Assembly (NCBI GenBank): GCA_963763365.1
Contig: CAVXOE010000005.1
Location: 162,975 to 226,974 of the forward strand
From: VAZQ01 sp963763365
GTDB lineage: Bacteria; Pseudomonadota; Alphaproteobacteria; Rhizobiales; Xanthobacteraceae
Length of the DNA: 64,000 nt
Reading direction: 5' to 3'
Of this stretch, positions 26,179-37,721 are shown piece after piece. The stretch's first letter is position 1, and each line of letters starts with the position of its first letter. Position numbers and translations under genes: made by a program. The notes under the pieces are model-generated. The model did not search any database. It saw only the letters and a list, made by a program, of their open reading frames with translations, and was not told where the DNA came from.

Positions 26179-26652
26179 CTACCGCCACTCGACCTTCTTC
26201 ACCTCGTAGGCCTTGGCACCGCCGGGCGTCACCACCTCGACGTTGGCGCCCTTGGTCTTGCCGATGAGCGCGCGCGCGAGTGGCGACGCAATCGAGATCC
26301 TGCCCTTCTTGGCGTCGGCCTCGGGTTCGCCGACGATCTGCCACACCTTCTTCTCTTCGGTATCCTCGTCGACCAACGTCACGGTGGCGCCGAACTTGAT
26401 GGTCTCACCCGACAGCTTGGACACGTCGATGATCTCGGCGCGCGCGAGCTTGTCCTCGAGCTCGGCAATCTGGCCCTCGTTGAGCGACTGCTGCTCCTTG
26501 GCGGCGTGATATTCGGCATTCTCCGACAGATCGCCGTGCGTGCGCGCCTCCGTGATCTGCTGGATGATCCTCGGCCGTTCGACCTGTTGGCGGTGCTTCA
26601 GCTCGTTGGTGAGCGTGACGTAGCCCGCTTCGGTCATCGGAATCTTGTCCAT
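26179..26652 (-). CDS. greA: Transcription elongation factor GreA
   Basis: A 157-aa GreA of standard length. The N-terminal coiled coil (about residues 8-75) carries GDLSENAEYHAAKE, whose tip acidic residues enter the RNA polymerase channel and stimulate cleavage of backtracked RNA. The C-terminal FKBP-like domain ends ISIASPLARALIGK and GAKAYEVKKVEW. It lies 190 bases downstream of carB on the same strand, a frequent alphaproteobacterial order. Confidence 0.97.
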   Translation of the reverse strand: MDKIPMTEAGYVTLTNELKHRQQVERPRIIQQITEARTHGDLSENAEYHAAKEQQSLNEGQIAELEDKLARAEIIDVSKLSGETIKFGATVTLVDEDTEEKKVWQIVGEPEADAKKGRISIASPLARALIGKTKGANVEVVTPGGAKAYEVKKVEWR

Positions 26653-26840
26653 CGGTCCCTTCAGCCTCCGACTTCATGGCGCTTCCCGCCGGCGCAACCC
26701 CGGCCGTGCGGAAAGCGTTTCAACGCAAACAACACTCTTGAGACAAAAAGTCTGATCGCCGGCCAAACCTGCGTCGGGCCATGCGACCTCAACTCTGTCC
26801 CAAACTCGTACCGTCAGGCGGCGCCCCCCGGTCTCCCGGG

Positions 26841-30176
<3,336 letters not shown>

Positions 30177-30207
30177 ATCGCTCGCTGATCTGGGGTGCAC
30201 GGGGCAC

Positions 30208-30234
30208 AAAAAAAGGGCGCGCCAGCGCGCGTCC
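30208..30234 (-). terminator. Terminator-like hairpin in the carB leader
   Basis: On the minus strand GGACGCGC pairs with GCGCGCCC (one mismatch) around a short loop and is followed by seven T residues. The U-tract ends 31 bases before the carB ATG. It could end read-through from upstream or act as an attenuator of carB. A G/C-rich segment further upstream (about 30253-30270) could compete for its 5' arm. Confidence 0.6.
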
Positions 30235-30419
30235 TTGAACGGGCGCCAGGGCATAACCCCGCGCGCGGGCGGTCTTTAGACCAGAATCGGGGCCGAGGGC
30301 AACGCCGGCAACGCACGAATACATGCTTGTTTGCCGCCGCAGGGCCCGCGGGTTACCGTCGCCGCAGCGAATGGCATTTCGCCGCAAGAAGCGATTGCCG
30401 ACGAAATGGGAGGAGAAAA

Positions 30420-31397
30420 ATGCGCGCAGGCGCTCGATTCGCCATTGCCGCCGCCGTCGCCATCATTGGCCTGACCGGAACCGCCCGGGCGCAGACGCCG
30501 GGCGGCGACACGCGCGCGATCACCCTCGTGGTGCCGATCGCGGCCGGCGGCGGCGTCGATGCCATCGGACGGCTTATGGCCGAGAAACTCCAGGAGCGTC
30601 TCAAGCAGACCGTCGTGGTCGAGAACCGCGTCGGCGCAGGCGGCGCCGTCGGCGCCGACAGCGTCGCCAAGGCAGCGCCCGACGGCCGCACGCTGCTGCT
30701 GATCGAAACCTCGTCCACCCTGCACAAGTGGTTGCACAAGAACGTGCCGTTCGACGTGGTCGCCGATTTCGCGCCGGTCGCGCGGGTGGCGTCTACGTCG
30801 CTGCTGCTGTTCGGCAACGCGTCGTTCGCTCCCAACAATGTCGCAGAGGTGATTGCTCAGGCCAGAGCCAACCCGGGCAAGCTTTCGGTCGGCACGCCGG
30901 GCATCGGCACGCCTCACCATCTCGCCATGCTGATGATGAACGCGGCCGCCAAGATCGACATCGCGCACGTGCCCTATCGCGGCACCGGTCCCGCGCTCAA
31001 CGACCTCCTCGGCGGCCAGATCCCGATGATCTGGGCGACGCCGATCGCGGTCATGCCACACGTCGCGAGCGGCAAGGTGAAGGTGCTCGGCACCGCCTCG
31101 CCGCAGCGCGAAGCCACGCTGCCGCAGGTGCCAACCATGGAAGAGAGCGGGCTGCCGGGCTTTCGCCTGCAAATCTTCTTCGGTGTCGCAGCGCCGGCGA
31201 AGACGCCGGCCGCAATCGTCGAGCGGCTCGACCAGGAGATCAAAGCCGTCATCGCAATGCCGGAGGTGCAGGAGCGGTTGGCGAAGGTCGGCTTCGATCC
31301 CGGCTATGCCGACAGCAACGCTTTCCGCGACATGATCGCGGCCGACCACAAGCGCTACGGCGAGGTCATCCGCGCGGCGGGGATTCGGCCGAATTGA
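30420..31397 (+). CDS. Bug family tripartite tricarboxylate receptor
   Basis: A 325-aa periplasmic receptor starting ATG 30420 behind GGGAGGAG. Signal peptide residues 1-25 (ending ARAQ), then ITLVVPIAAGGGVDAIGR, the loop APDGRTLLLIE, and HVPYRGTGPA in domain 2. The usual PDGYT loop has Arg in place of Tyr here, so ligand contact may differ. It is divergent from carB and convergent with a methyltransferase gene, without transporter genes. Confidence 0.92.
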   Translation: MRAGARFAIAAAVAIIGLTGTARAQTPGGDTRAITLVVPIAAGGGVDAIGRLMAEKLQERLKQTVVVENRVGAGGAVGADSVAKAAPDGRTLLLIETSSTLHKWLHKNVPFDVVADFAPVARVASTSLLLFGNASFAPNNVAEVIAQARANPGKLSVGTPGIGTPHHLAMLMMNAAAKIDIAHVPYRGTGPALNDLLGGQIPMIWATPIAVMPHVASGKVKVLGTASPQREATLPQVPTMEESGLPGFRLQIFFGVAAPAKTPAAIVERLDQEIKAVIAMPEVQERLAKVGFDPGYADSNAFRDMIAADHKRYGEVIRAAGIRPN

Positions 31398-31406
31398 TAT
31401 GCAAAC

Positions 31407-32099
31407 TCACTTCGGCCGCGCCAGGAAGGTCATGCGCGCGGGGTTGTGGCCGATGTTCTTCGTCGCGCGCTGTGCCGTGAAACCGGCGGCGGCGAGCTTG
31501 GCGAGGATGTCGGGTTCGCCGTAGCGCGTGAGCCCGAGGTTCGAGCGCAGGCGCCAGTAGTCGGTCAGCGCCACCGTGCGCGCGAGGCCGAGGAGCGCGG
31601 CGACGAAGAAGCCGTTTGCGCCCGCGAAGCGCAGCAGCGCAATCGCGTCGGTCGCCGCCGAGACGTCGGGCGGGATGATGTCGCCGAGGACAAACAGGCC
31701 GTCGGGACGCAGCAGGCGCCGAAAGAGCGCGAGCAGCGCATCGAGCTCGTCGGGCGAAAGATACTGCGCGACCGAATGCAGGATCGCCGACATCGAGCGA
31801 GCCGCCGGCAGCGCCGCGACCTCGTCAGGCGAGCGCACCTCGATTGTCGCGTGGCCCGCGAAGCGCGCGGCCAGCACGGCGCGCACCTTCGGCGCCGCCT
31901 CGCACAGGATCAGCCGGCGCATTCCGGCGGCGACGATCTCGGCGGACAGCGCTTCGCCGCAGCCATAGTCGAGCACGACCGCGTTGGCCGGCAGGAGCGC
32001 CCGGATGTCCTGCGCGATGGTGCGGTAATGCACGTCGCGATGGCGCGCACTCACGTAGATCGAATGCTTGGAATCCCAGAAGGCGATCCAGTCGCCCAT
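31407..32099 (-). CDS. SAM-dependent methyltransferase, class I
   Basis: A 230-aa enzyme with the class I SAM fold. Motif I reads VVLDYGCGEALSAE near residue 42, followed by the acidic loop LILCEAAPK and the LSPDELDALLALFRRLLRPDG region typical of the methyltransf_11/25 group. The N-terminus (WIAFWDSKHSIYVSARHRD) is distinctive and probably contacts the substrate. The gene is monocistronic as far as visible. Substrate unknown. Confidence 0.85.
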   Translation of the reverse strand: MGDWIAFWDSKHSIYVSARHRDVHYRTIAQDIRALLPANAVVLDYGCGEALSAEIVAAGMRRLILCEAAPKVRAVLAARFAGHATIEVRSPDEVAALPAARSMSAILHSVAQYLSPDELDALLALFRRLLRPDGLFVLGDIIPPDVSAATDAIALLRFAGANGFFVAALLGLARTVALTDYWRLRSNLGLTRYGEPDILAKLAAAGFTAQRATKNIGHNPARMTFLARPK

Positions 32100-32262
32100 C
32101 GATACGTCCCCGCCCTCACCCGCTCTGCGCGGGGACTATAGGGCAAATGCCGGAGCGTGCCAGCGCGCCGGCGTCACAGGTGGCAGTGAACTGAGAGCAT
32201 CTGGTTGATGGCATGATCTCAAGTCTGGAGCTTTTCGGGTCATCCGAGTGATCGAAACGGCG

Positions 32263-32859
32263 TCACGGAGACGTTCGCAGAAACCATTTCGTCACGAGCG
32301 GCTGCGCGGCGTTGAGAAGATAACCCCACATCGCCGAGCCTGGGCTCACGAAGCTGATGCCGACCGAGAGCAACGCCGAGGCGATGAGCAGGAACAAGCC
32401 GATGCGATCCTGCCGGGTGTCAGCCGTGTTGTCCGGCGTTGCCGCGAGCGAAACGAGGTGCAGCGATGCCAAAGAGCCGCCGATCATGTTCGCCGCATAG
32501 ACCCACGACGAGAGCGCGACGTCGCCGTAGCGTCCCACCAGCATGGTCGAGAACGGGATGCAGGTGATGAAGAGGAGATAGATCAGCAGCGTTCGTGCGA
32601 ATGCGGGCCCCGGCTCCTTGGTGCGGGCCGAAATCTGCGTGTGGCCGAGCCAATGCAGGCCCAGCACGAAGAAGCTGATGACATAGGTCAGAAACTGCGT
32701 GTGCAACTCGGATAGTGCGTGCAGCAACTCGCTGCCGTTCTTGAAGTGCGCTGCCTCCGGCAGCTTGAGGTCCAGGACCAGCAGCGTCATCGCGACGCCG
32801 AACACCGCGTCGGTCAGGCCGTGAGACGGTGCTTGGGGCGTGATATCGCGTACGGCCAT
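32263..32859 (-). CDS. TMEM175-like (DUF1211) membrane protein
   Basis: A 198-aa polytopic protein with about six hydrophobic segments, similar to the prokaryotic TMEM175 potassium-channel family. The first helix reads TDAVFGVAMTLLVLDLKLP, close to the family pattern F-S-D-x-V-F-A-I-A-x-T-L-L-V-L, and a LHWLGH motif marks helix 3. The family's RxxxFSD start is degraded to HGLTD: no Arg, and Leu-Thr in place of Phe-Ser. ATG 32859 fits the domain start. The promoter-side DNA abuts an IS3 remnant beginning about 50 bases upstream, so its upstream region may be disrupted. Confidence 0.78.
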   Translation of the reverse strand: MAVRDITPQAPSHGLTDAVFGVAMTLLVLDLKLPEAAHFKNGSELLHALSELHTQFLTYVISFFVLGLHWLGHTQISARTKEPGPAFARTLLIYLLFITCIPFSTMLVGRYGDVALSSWVYAANMIGGSLASLHLVSLAATPDNTADTRQDRIGLFLLIASALLSVGISFVSPGSAMWGYLLNAAQPLVTKWFLRTSP

Positions 32860-32912
32860 AGGCGTATCCGATCTTCCTTGGCCGCGACGGTCACGAGATG
32901 AGCTTCGGACGC

Positions 32913-33619
32913 GCATCCCGTTTATGGCGGCGGGCGCGTCTTGCGATGCCGCGCAAGCGCCCGAGAAAGCGCGTCGCGACCGGCCGCCCACGCCCCAACG
33001 CGCCGACGGGTGCCAACAGGTGTGGTCGTACGACTTTGTGTTCGACTGGTGCGCCAACGGGCAGCAGTTGAAGTGCCTGACGGTCACCGACGAATGGACC
33101 AAGGAGGGGCTTGCGATCGAGGTCGATGGCCGTATCCGCTCGCACCGCGTGATCGAGGTGCTGTCGCGGCTGGTGTCGGAACGCGGCGCGCCACTCTATC
33201 AGCGATCGGAAAACGGACCGGAGTTCGTCTCTCGCGCATTGCTCACGTGGATCGTCGACCAGGGCATTGCCACCGCATTGATCGATCCGGGCAAGCTCTG
33301 GCAGAATGGCGCGACGGAGAGCTTCAACGGTAAGTTCCGCGACGAGTGCCTGAGCCTCGAATGGTTCCGCTCGCGCGCCGAGGCGAAGGTGTTGATCGAA
33401 GCGTGGCGGCAACACTTCAATACGGTGCGACCGCATTCGAGCCTCGGCTATCTCACGCCGGTCGTGTTCGCCGCGAAGCTCGAGAAGCAAGACGCAACGG
33501 ACGCCCACGCGACGGGGCGGATCGCTGCGGTACATGGGCCTCCGCGCCCGCCGCGAAACCGCCCGCATCATTTTGCGAATGTTAGAATCAAAGGACCACT
33601 GGCAAATATAGGTTGCTAG
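32913..33619 (+). pseudogene. IS3-family transposase (OrfB) remnant, 5' truncated, frameshifted, catalytic Asp lost
   Basis: The remnant begins near LWRRARLAMPRKRPRKR, in the region preceding the integrase core. The N-terminal helix-turn-helix part is missing. One C is missing at about 33018, so GAN continues as QVWSYDFVFD only in another frame. The first catalytic Asp is in YDFVFD. The second, normally S-D-N-G-P-E-F, reads SENGPEF (Asp to Glu), and the final Glu region NGKFRDECLSLEWF is intact. Three lesions together indicate a dead copy. The downstream end merges with the inverted repeat at 33616. Confidence 0.88.
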
Positions 33620-33693
33620 TGGAGTTTTGGATTTGACATTCGCTTCGCGGACTCCCGGCGAGGTGGTAGCGAATGTCAAATCCACTCCACTAG
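33616..33693. repeat. Inverted-repeat element overlapping the carA stop codon
   Basis: The right arm (33668-33693) and left arm (33616-33644) are complementary over 26 bases, apart from three extra T residues in the left arm, around a 23-base centre. The outer end is CTAGTGGAG. The carA stop codon (33690-33692) lies inside the right arm. The arms resemble a miniature mobile element or the end of one; it can also fold as a long hairpin in carA mRNA. Confidence 0.8.
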
Positions 33694-34871
33694 CGCTTGC
33701 GCTCCCGCATCAGTTCGACGAACCGCGCGAAGAGATAATGGCTGTCGCGCGGGCCGGGTGACGCTTCGGGGTGGTATTGCACCGAAAACACCGGCTTGTC
33801 CTTGAGCGCGATGCCGCAGTTGCTTCCGTCAAACAGCGACACATGCGTCTCGGTCGCGTTCGCCGGCAGGCTTGCACGATCGACCGCGAAGCCGTGGTTC
33901 ATCGACGTGATCTCGACCTTGCCGGTGACGAGGTCCTTCACCGGATGGTTCGCCCCGTGGTGGCCCTGATGCATCTTCATGGTCTTGCCGCCGACCGCGA
34001 TGCCGAGCATCTGGTGGCCGAGGCAGATGCCGAAGGTCGGGATATTCTTCGCGATGATGTCGCGGATCACCGGCACGGCATATTCGCCGGTCGCCGCCGG
34101 GTCGCCCGGGCCGTTGGAGAGGAATACGCCGTCGGGCTTGAGCGCGACGATGTCGTCGGCCGAGGTCTTGGCCGGCACCACCGTCACCTTGCAGCCGGAC
34201 GAGGCGAGCAGCCGCAGGATGTTGCGCTTGATGCCGTAATCGATCGCGACCACGTGGAATTCGCCGTTCTCGCGCCGGCCGTAGCCCTTGTCCCACTGCC
34301 AGGGCAATTCATCCCAGGTGAAGCGCTGCGCCGAGGTGACCATCGGCACGAGGTCCATGCCGACGAGGCCCGGCCATTCGCGCGCCTCTTTCCTGAGCGC
34401 ATCGAGATCGAACTTGCCGTCGGGCGCATGCGCGATCACGGCGTTCGGCATGCCCTTGACGCGGATGAGGCTCGTGAGCGCGCGCGTGTCGATGCCGGCA
34501 AGCCCGATCACGCCGCGACCCTTTAGCCACTGGTCGAGGTGGCGGGTGGCGCGGTAGTTCGACGGCGCGGTGATGTCGGTGTGCAGGATGACGCCGCGCG
34601 CGCCCGGCGTCGCCGCGAGGTTGACGGTCTCGATGTCCTCGTCGTTCACGCCGACATTGCCGATGTGCGGGAACGTGAAGGTGATGATCTGACCGGCGTA
34701 GGAGGGATCGGTGAGGATCTCCTGGTAGCCGGTCATCGCGGTGTTGAAGCAGACCTCGCCGACCGCCTGACCAATTGCCCCGAGGCCGGCCCCCTCCAGG
34801 ACGGTGCCGTCGGCGAGCACGAGAAGCGCGGTCGGCGCGGGTTCCGACCAAGTGGGTTGTGTGGCGTCCAT
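33690..34871 (-). CDS. carA: Carbamoyl-phosphate synthase small (glutaminase) subunit
   Basis: A 393-aa amidotransferase subunit supplying ammonia to CarB. The N-terminal CPSase_sm domain includes the CFNTAMTGYQEILTDPSY stretch. The class I glutaminase has the nucleophile in FGICLGHQM (about residue 278) and the His-Glu pair in QYHPEASPGP. Start ATG 34871. It is divergent from the yqeY-like gene, 59 bases apart. Its stop codon is supplied by an inverted-repeat element, so the last residues (RERKR) may be altered relative to relatives. Confidence 0.97.
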   Translation of the reverse strand: MDATQPTWSEPAPTALLVLADGTVLEGAGLGAIGQAVGEVCFNTAMTGYQEILTDPSYAGQIITFTFPHIGNVGVNDEDIETVNLAATPGARGVILHTDITAPSNYRATRHLDQWLKGRGVIGLAGIDTRALTSLIRVKGMPNAVIAHAPDGKFDLDALRKEAREWPGLVGMDLVPMVTSAQRFTWDELPWQWDKGYGRRENGEFHVVAIDYGIKRNILRLLASSGCKVTVVPAKTSADDIVALKPDGVFLSNGPGDPAATGEYAVPVIRDIIAKNIPTFGICLGHQMLGIAVGGKTMKMHQGHHGANHPVKDLVTGKVEITSMNHGFAVDRASLPANATETHVSLFDGSNCGIALKDKPVFSVQYHPEASPGPRDSHYLFARFVELMRERKR

Positions 34872-34930
34872 CGAAAGCCTAAATCTCGTGCCCGTCCGCA
34901 GTTCCGGACGACTTGCGAGAGGCCATAGAC

Positions 34931-35383
34931 GTGTTGCGCGAGAAGATCAACGAGGCCGTAAAAGTCGCGATGAAATCGCAGGATAAGCCGCGGCTGTCCA
35001 CGCTGCGGCTGGTCAACGCGGCGATCCAGAACGCCGAGATCGAGTTGGAGCGGGCGGGGAAATCGCTCGCCGACGATGACCTGCTCGGCATCCTGCAGAA
35101 GATGATCAAGCAGCGTCAGGAATTGATCGAAATCTACGACAAGGCCGGCCGCAAGGAACTCGCCGACGGCGAGCGCGGCGAGATCGACGTGATCCGGGGC
35201 TTCATGCCGCAGCAGATGTCGGAGGCGGAGGCGAAAGCCGCGATCGCCGAAGTCATCAAGGAGGTCGGCGCCCAGGGCATCAAGGACATGGGCAAGGTGA
35301 TGGCTGCGCTCAAGCAGGGCTACGCCGGCAAGATGGATTTCGGCAAGGCATCGGGCCTGGTGAAGTCCCTGCTGGTGGGGTGA
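34931..35383 (+). CDS. GatB/YqeY domain-containing protein
   Basis: A 150-aa YqeY-like protein, related to the tail domain of GatB that senses unacylated tRNA. It shows RLSTLRLVNAAIQNAEIE near the start, the central ELADGERGEIDVIRGFMPQQM, and the C-terminal GKVMAALKQGYAGKMDFGKAS. GTG 34931 is chosen, with AGAGG eight bases upstream; TTG 34913 would extend the N-terminus. Its position between carA and dnaG/rpoD is commonly seen in Bradyrhizobium relatives. The biochemical role is unsettled. Confidence 0.92.
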   Translation: MLREKINEAVKVAMKSQDKPRLSTLRLVNAAIQNAEIELERAGKSLADDDLLGILQKMIKQRQELIEIYDKAGRKELADGERGEIDVIRGFMPQQMSEAEAKAAIAEVIKEVGAQGIKDMGKVMAALKQGYAGKMDFGKASGLVKSLLVG

Positions 35384-35386
35384 GCC

Positions 35387-36298
35387 ATGTCGCAATGTCT
35401 GATCCATGGCGTGCGCAGCATCGAGATCGCGGCGACGAATTTCGAGGAGGCCGGGCGGTTCTACGAGACCGTCTGGAATCTCGCGCCGGTCGCGTCGCAC
35501 GATGGTGCGCGCTTCTTTCGCGGGACTGACGCCTACCATCACATCGTGGGGCTGCACCACGGGCCGCAGCCGGCGCTGGTGCGCATCGTGTTCGACGTGC
35601 CAGGCCGGGACGCCGTGGACGCGCTCCACGGCGCCGTCGCGGCCACCGGCCAGCCGGTCAGTGCACCCGCGGCGCTCGCAACCGCCGGCGGCGGCTATGG
35701 CTTCGGCTGCAAGGATCCCGACGGCCGCAACCTCGCCTTCGTGTGCGATTGCGACGACCACCCCGGCAGCGCGAGCGAACCGGACCGGCCGCGGCGGATC
35801 GCGCACGTCAACCTCAACGCGCGCGATTTCGACGCCAGCCTGCGCTTCTTCACGCAGACCCTGGGATTCCGCGTCATCGACGACAACGCACCGCTGTGGT
35901 TCCTGCATTGCAACAGCACCGAGCATTCCTCGATCGTGCTGGCCAAGACCAACATGCCCACGCTCAATCACGTCGCATTCGAAATGCCGGATTTCGACTC
36001 GGTCATGCGCGGCATGGGCCGGATGAAGGACAACGGCTATCCGATCGAATGGGGTCCGGGACGGCACGGGCCGGGCAACAACGTGTTCGCCTATTTCTGC
36101 GGACCCGATGAGCTGCCGATCGAGTACACGGCGGAGGTGCTGCAGATCGACGACGGCTATGTGCCGCGCGGCTCGGACTACTGGAAATTCCCGCCCGGCC
36201 GCTCCGATCACTGGGGCATCACCCAGCCGCGTTCGGCGCGCTATTACCGCGTCCAGCGGCTGTTCAATTTCACGGCCGACGGCTACCGGCTCGCCTGA
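35387..36298 (+). CDS. VOC family protein, type I extradiol dioxygenase-like
   Basis: A 303-aa protein with two vicinal-oxygen-chelate domains. The N-terminal one (residues 8-125) is inactive-like. The C-terminal one carries the metal ligands: His in RIAHVNL (about residue 141), His in LNHVAFEM (about 195) and Glu in IEYTAEV (about 245). This pattern matches ring-cleaving dioxygenases such as 2,3-dihydroxybiphenyl or catechol 2,3-dioxygenases, although substrate contacts cannot be judged. It starts four bases after the yqeY-like gene, so translation may be coupled. Downstream are three Bug receptors. Confidence 0.85.
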   Translation: MSQCLIHGVRSIEIAATNFEEAGRFYETVWNLAPVASHDGARFFRGTDAYHHIVGLHHGPQPALVRIVFDVPGRDAVDALHGAVAATGQPVSAPAALATAGGGYGFGCKDPDGRNLAFVCDCDDHPGSASEPDRPRRIAHVNLNARDFDASLRFFTQTLGFRVIDDNAPLWFLHCNSTEHSSIVLAKTNMPTLNHVAFEMPDFDSVMRGMGRMKDNGYPIEWGPGRHGPGNNVFAYFCGPDELPIEYTAEVLQIDDGYVPRGSDYWKFPPGRSDHWGITQPRSARYYRVQRLFNFTADGYRLA

Positions 36299-36371
36299 CC
36301 TACCGTCTTTTTCTGCGCTGGCGCCGGGTTACCCTCCCCTGGAGGGTGCTTTGCACAAATTCCTCCACCGT

Positions 36372-36467
36372 CATCCCGGCCGAGCGAAGCGAGAGCCGGG
36401 ACCCAGCCTTTTTGGTCGTGAAACTGGACCCCCGGCACTCGCGCTTTGCGCTCGGCCGGGGTGACAG
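36372..36467. repeat. Intergenic palindromic repeat
   Basis: CATCCCGGCCGAGCGAAGCG and its partner CGCTCGGCCGGGGTGAC form a long stem around the sequence GGGACCCAGC, then CTGGACCCCC. It occupies most of the 279-base gap before the first of the three Bug genes. Confidence 0.75.
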
Positions 36468-36577
36468 TTGTGCAGAGCTCCTGGAGGGTGGAACCGCGGC
36501 AATAGGGTGCTTTAGCCGCGGGCCGCGATGTTCTAGGTTCGTACAACAACAAGCCGCAATAAAACGAGGAGCCGCCC

Positions 36578-37540
36578 GTGCGTCTGTCGCCTGTCATTGT
36601 CGCGCTTGCCGCGATCGTGTTGCCGTCGCTCGCCATCGCGCAGGACTATCCCACCCGCCCGATCAAGGCCATCACCACCACGAGCGCCGGCGGATTGAGC
36701 GATCTCTTCATGCGCGCGCTCGGCGAGGAGTTGCACAAGCGCTGGGGCCAGCCGTTGATCGTCGACAACCGGCCGGGCGGCGCCATGAACGTCGGCACCC
36801 GTGCCTGCACCGAAGCGCCGCCGGACGGCTACACCATCTGCATCACCAATGCGGATGCGATGGCCTACAACCAGTTCCTGTTCAAGAAGCTGCCGTTCGA
36901 TCCGGAGACCCAACTCCAGCCGATCACCAACGCGTTCCACCTGATCCACATGCTGGTGGTCAATTCCGACCTCAAGGTGAAGACCGTCAACGATCTGGTC
37001 GCGCTGTCGAAGGCGAAGGCCGGCACGCTGAGCTATCTCGCGCCCGGCCCGCCACTCGTCCTCTACATGGAGACGCTGAAGAAGGAACAGGGCGCCGACT
37101 GGGTGCGTGTGCCGTTCCGCGGCGGCGGCGAGGCGGTCAACTCGATCCTCAGCGGCTCGACGCCGATCGCGCTGTTCGGCGAGGGCAACGTCATCGGCCA
37201 CATCCGCGCCGGCAAGATGACGCCGCTCGTGATGATGAATAATATCCGCTCGCCGAACTTCCCGGACGTGCCGCTCCTCACCGAGGTCGGCTACAACGGC
37301 CCGCCGTCGCGCAGCTGGTACGGAATTTTCGCGCCCGCCGGGACGCCCAAGCCGATCGTCGACAAGCTCTCCAAGGAGATTGGCAGCATCGTCGGCGACC
37401 CGGCCTTCCGCGAGCGCCATCTCACCGCCCGCAGCCTGGTGCCGGCGATCAACACGCCGGAAGAGTTCGCCGCGGAGATCAAGAAGGACCGCGCGGTGGC
37501 GAAAGAAGTCGTCAAGGCGGCGGGCTTCGAGCCGCAGTGA
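36578..37540 (+). CDS. Bug family tripartite tricarboxylate receptor (tandem copy 1)
   Basis: A 320-aa periplasmic receptor, start GTG 36578 with GAGGAG upstream. Signal peptide (about 22 residues, ending AIAQ), then DYPTRPIKAITTTSAGGLSD, the loop PPDGYTICITN, and VPFRGGGEAV in domain 2. It shares the marker NIGTRAC/NVGTRAC with the two copies downstream, which separates this trio from other Bug genes in the window. The three probably arose by tandem duplication followed by divergence. Confidence 0.93.
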   Translation: MRLSPVIVALAAIVLPSLAIAQDYPTRPIKAITTTSAGGLSDLFMRALGEELHKRWGQPLIVDNRPGGAMNVGTRACTEAPPDGYTICITNADAMAYNQFLFKKLPFDPETQLQPITNAFHLIHMLVVNSDLKVKTVNDLVALSKAKAGTLSYLAPGPPLVLYMETLKKEQGADWVRVPFRGGGEAVNSILSGSTPIALFGEGNVIGHIRAGKMTPLVMMNNIRSPNFPDVPLLTEVGYNGPPSRSWYGIFAPAGTPKPIVDKLSKEIGSIVGDPAFRERHLTARSLVPAINTPEEFAAEIKKDRAVAKEVVKAAGFEPQ

Positions 37541-37549
37541 GTTACAGCT

Positions 37550-37676
37550 CCGTCATGGCCGGGCTCGTCCCGGCCGTCCACGTCTTCCTTTGCCTCGCGG
37601 CGAGAAAACGTGGATGCCCGGCACAAGAGTTTACACTCAGGCCCCGCCGAAGGCGGGGACCCGGGTGCCGGGCATG
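37550..37676. repeat. Intergenic palindromic repeats between Bug copies 1 and 2
   Basis: Contains GTCATGGCCGGGCTCGTCCC, the hairpin around CCACG...CGTGG, and GCCCCGCCGAAGGCGGGGAC, ending in CCGGGCATGAC. These are several nested palindromes of the dispersed type. Confidence 0.75.
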
Positions 37677-37721
37677 ACGAAAGAGAATCGTTGATCCTAC
37701 GAAAGAGCTTCCGAGGAACTG

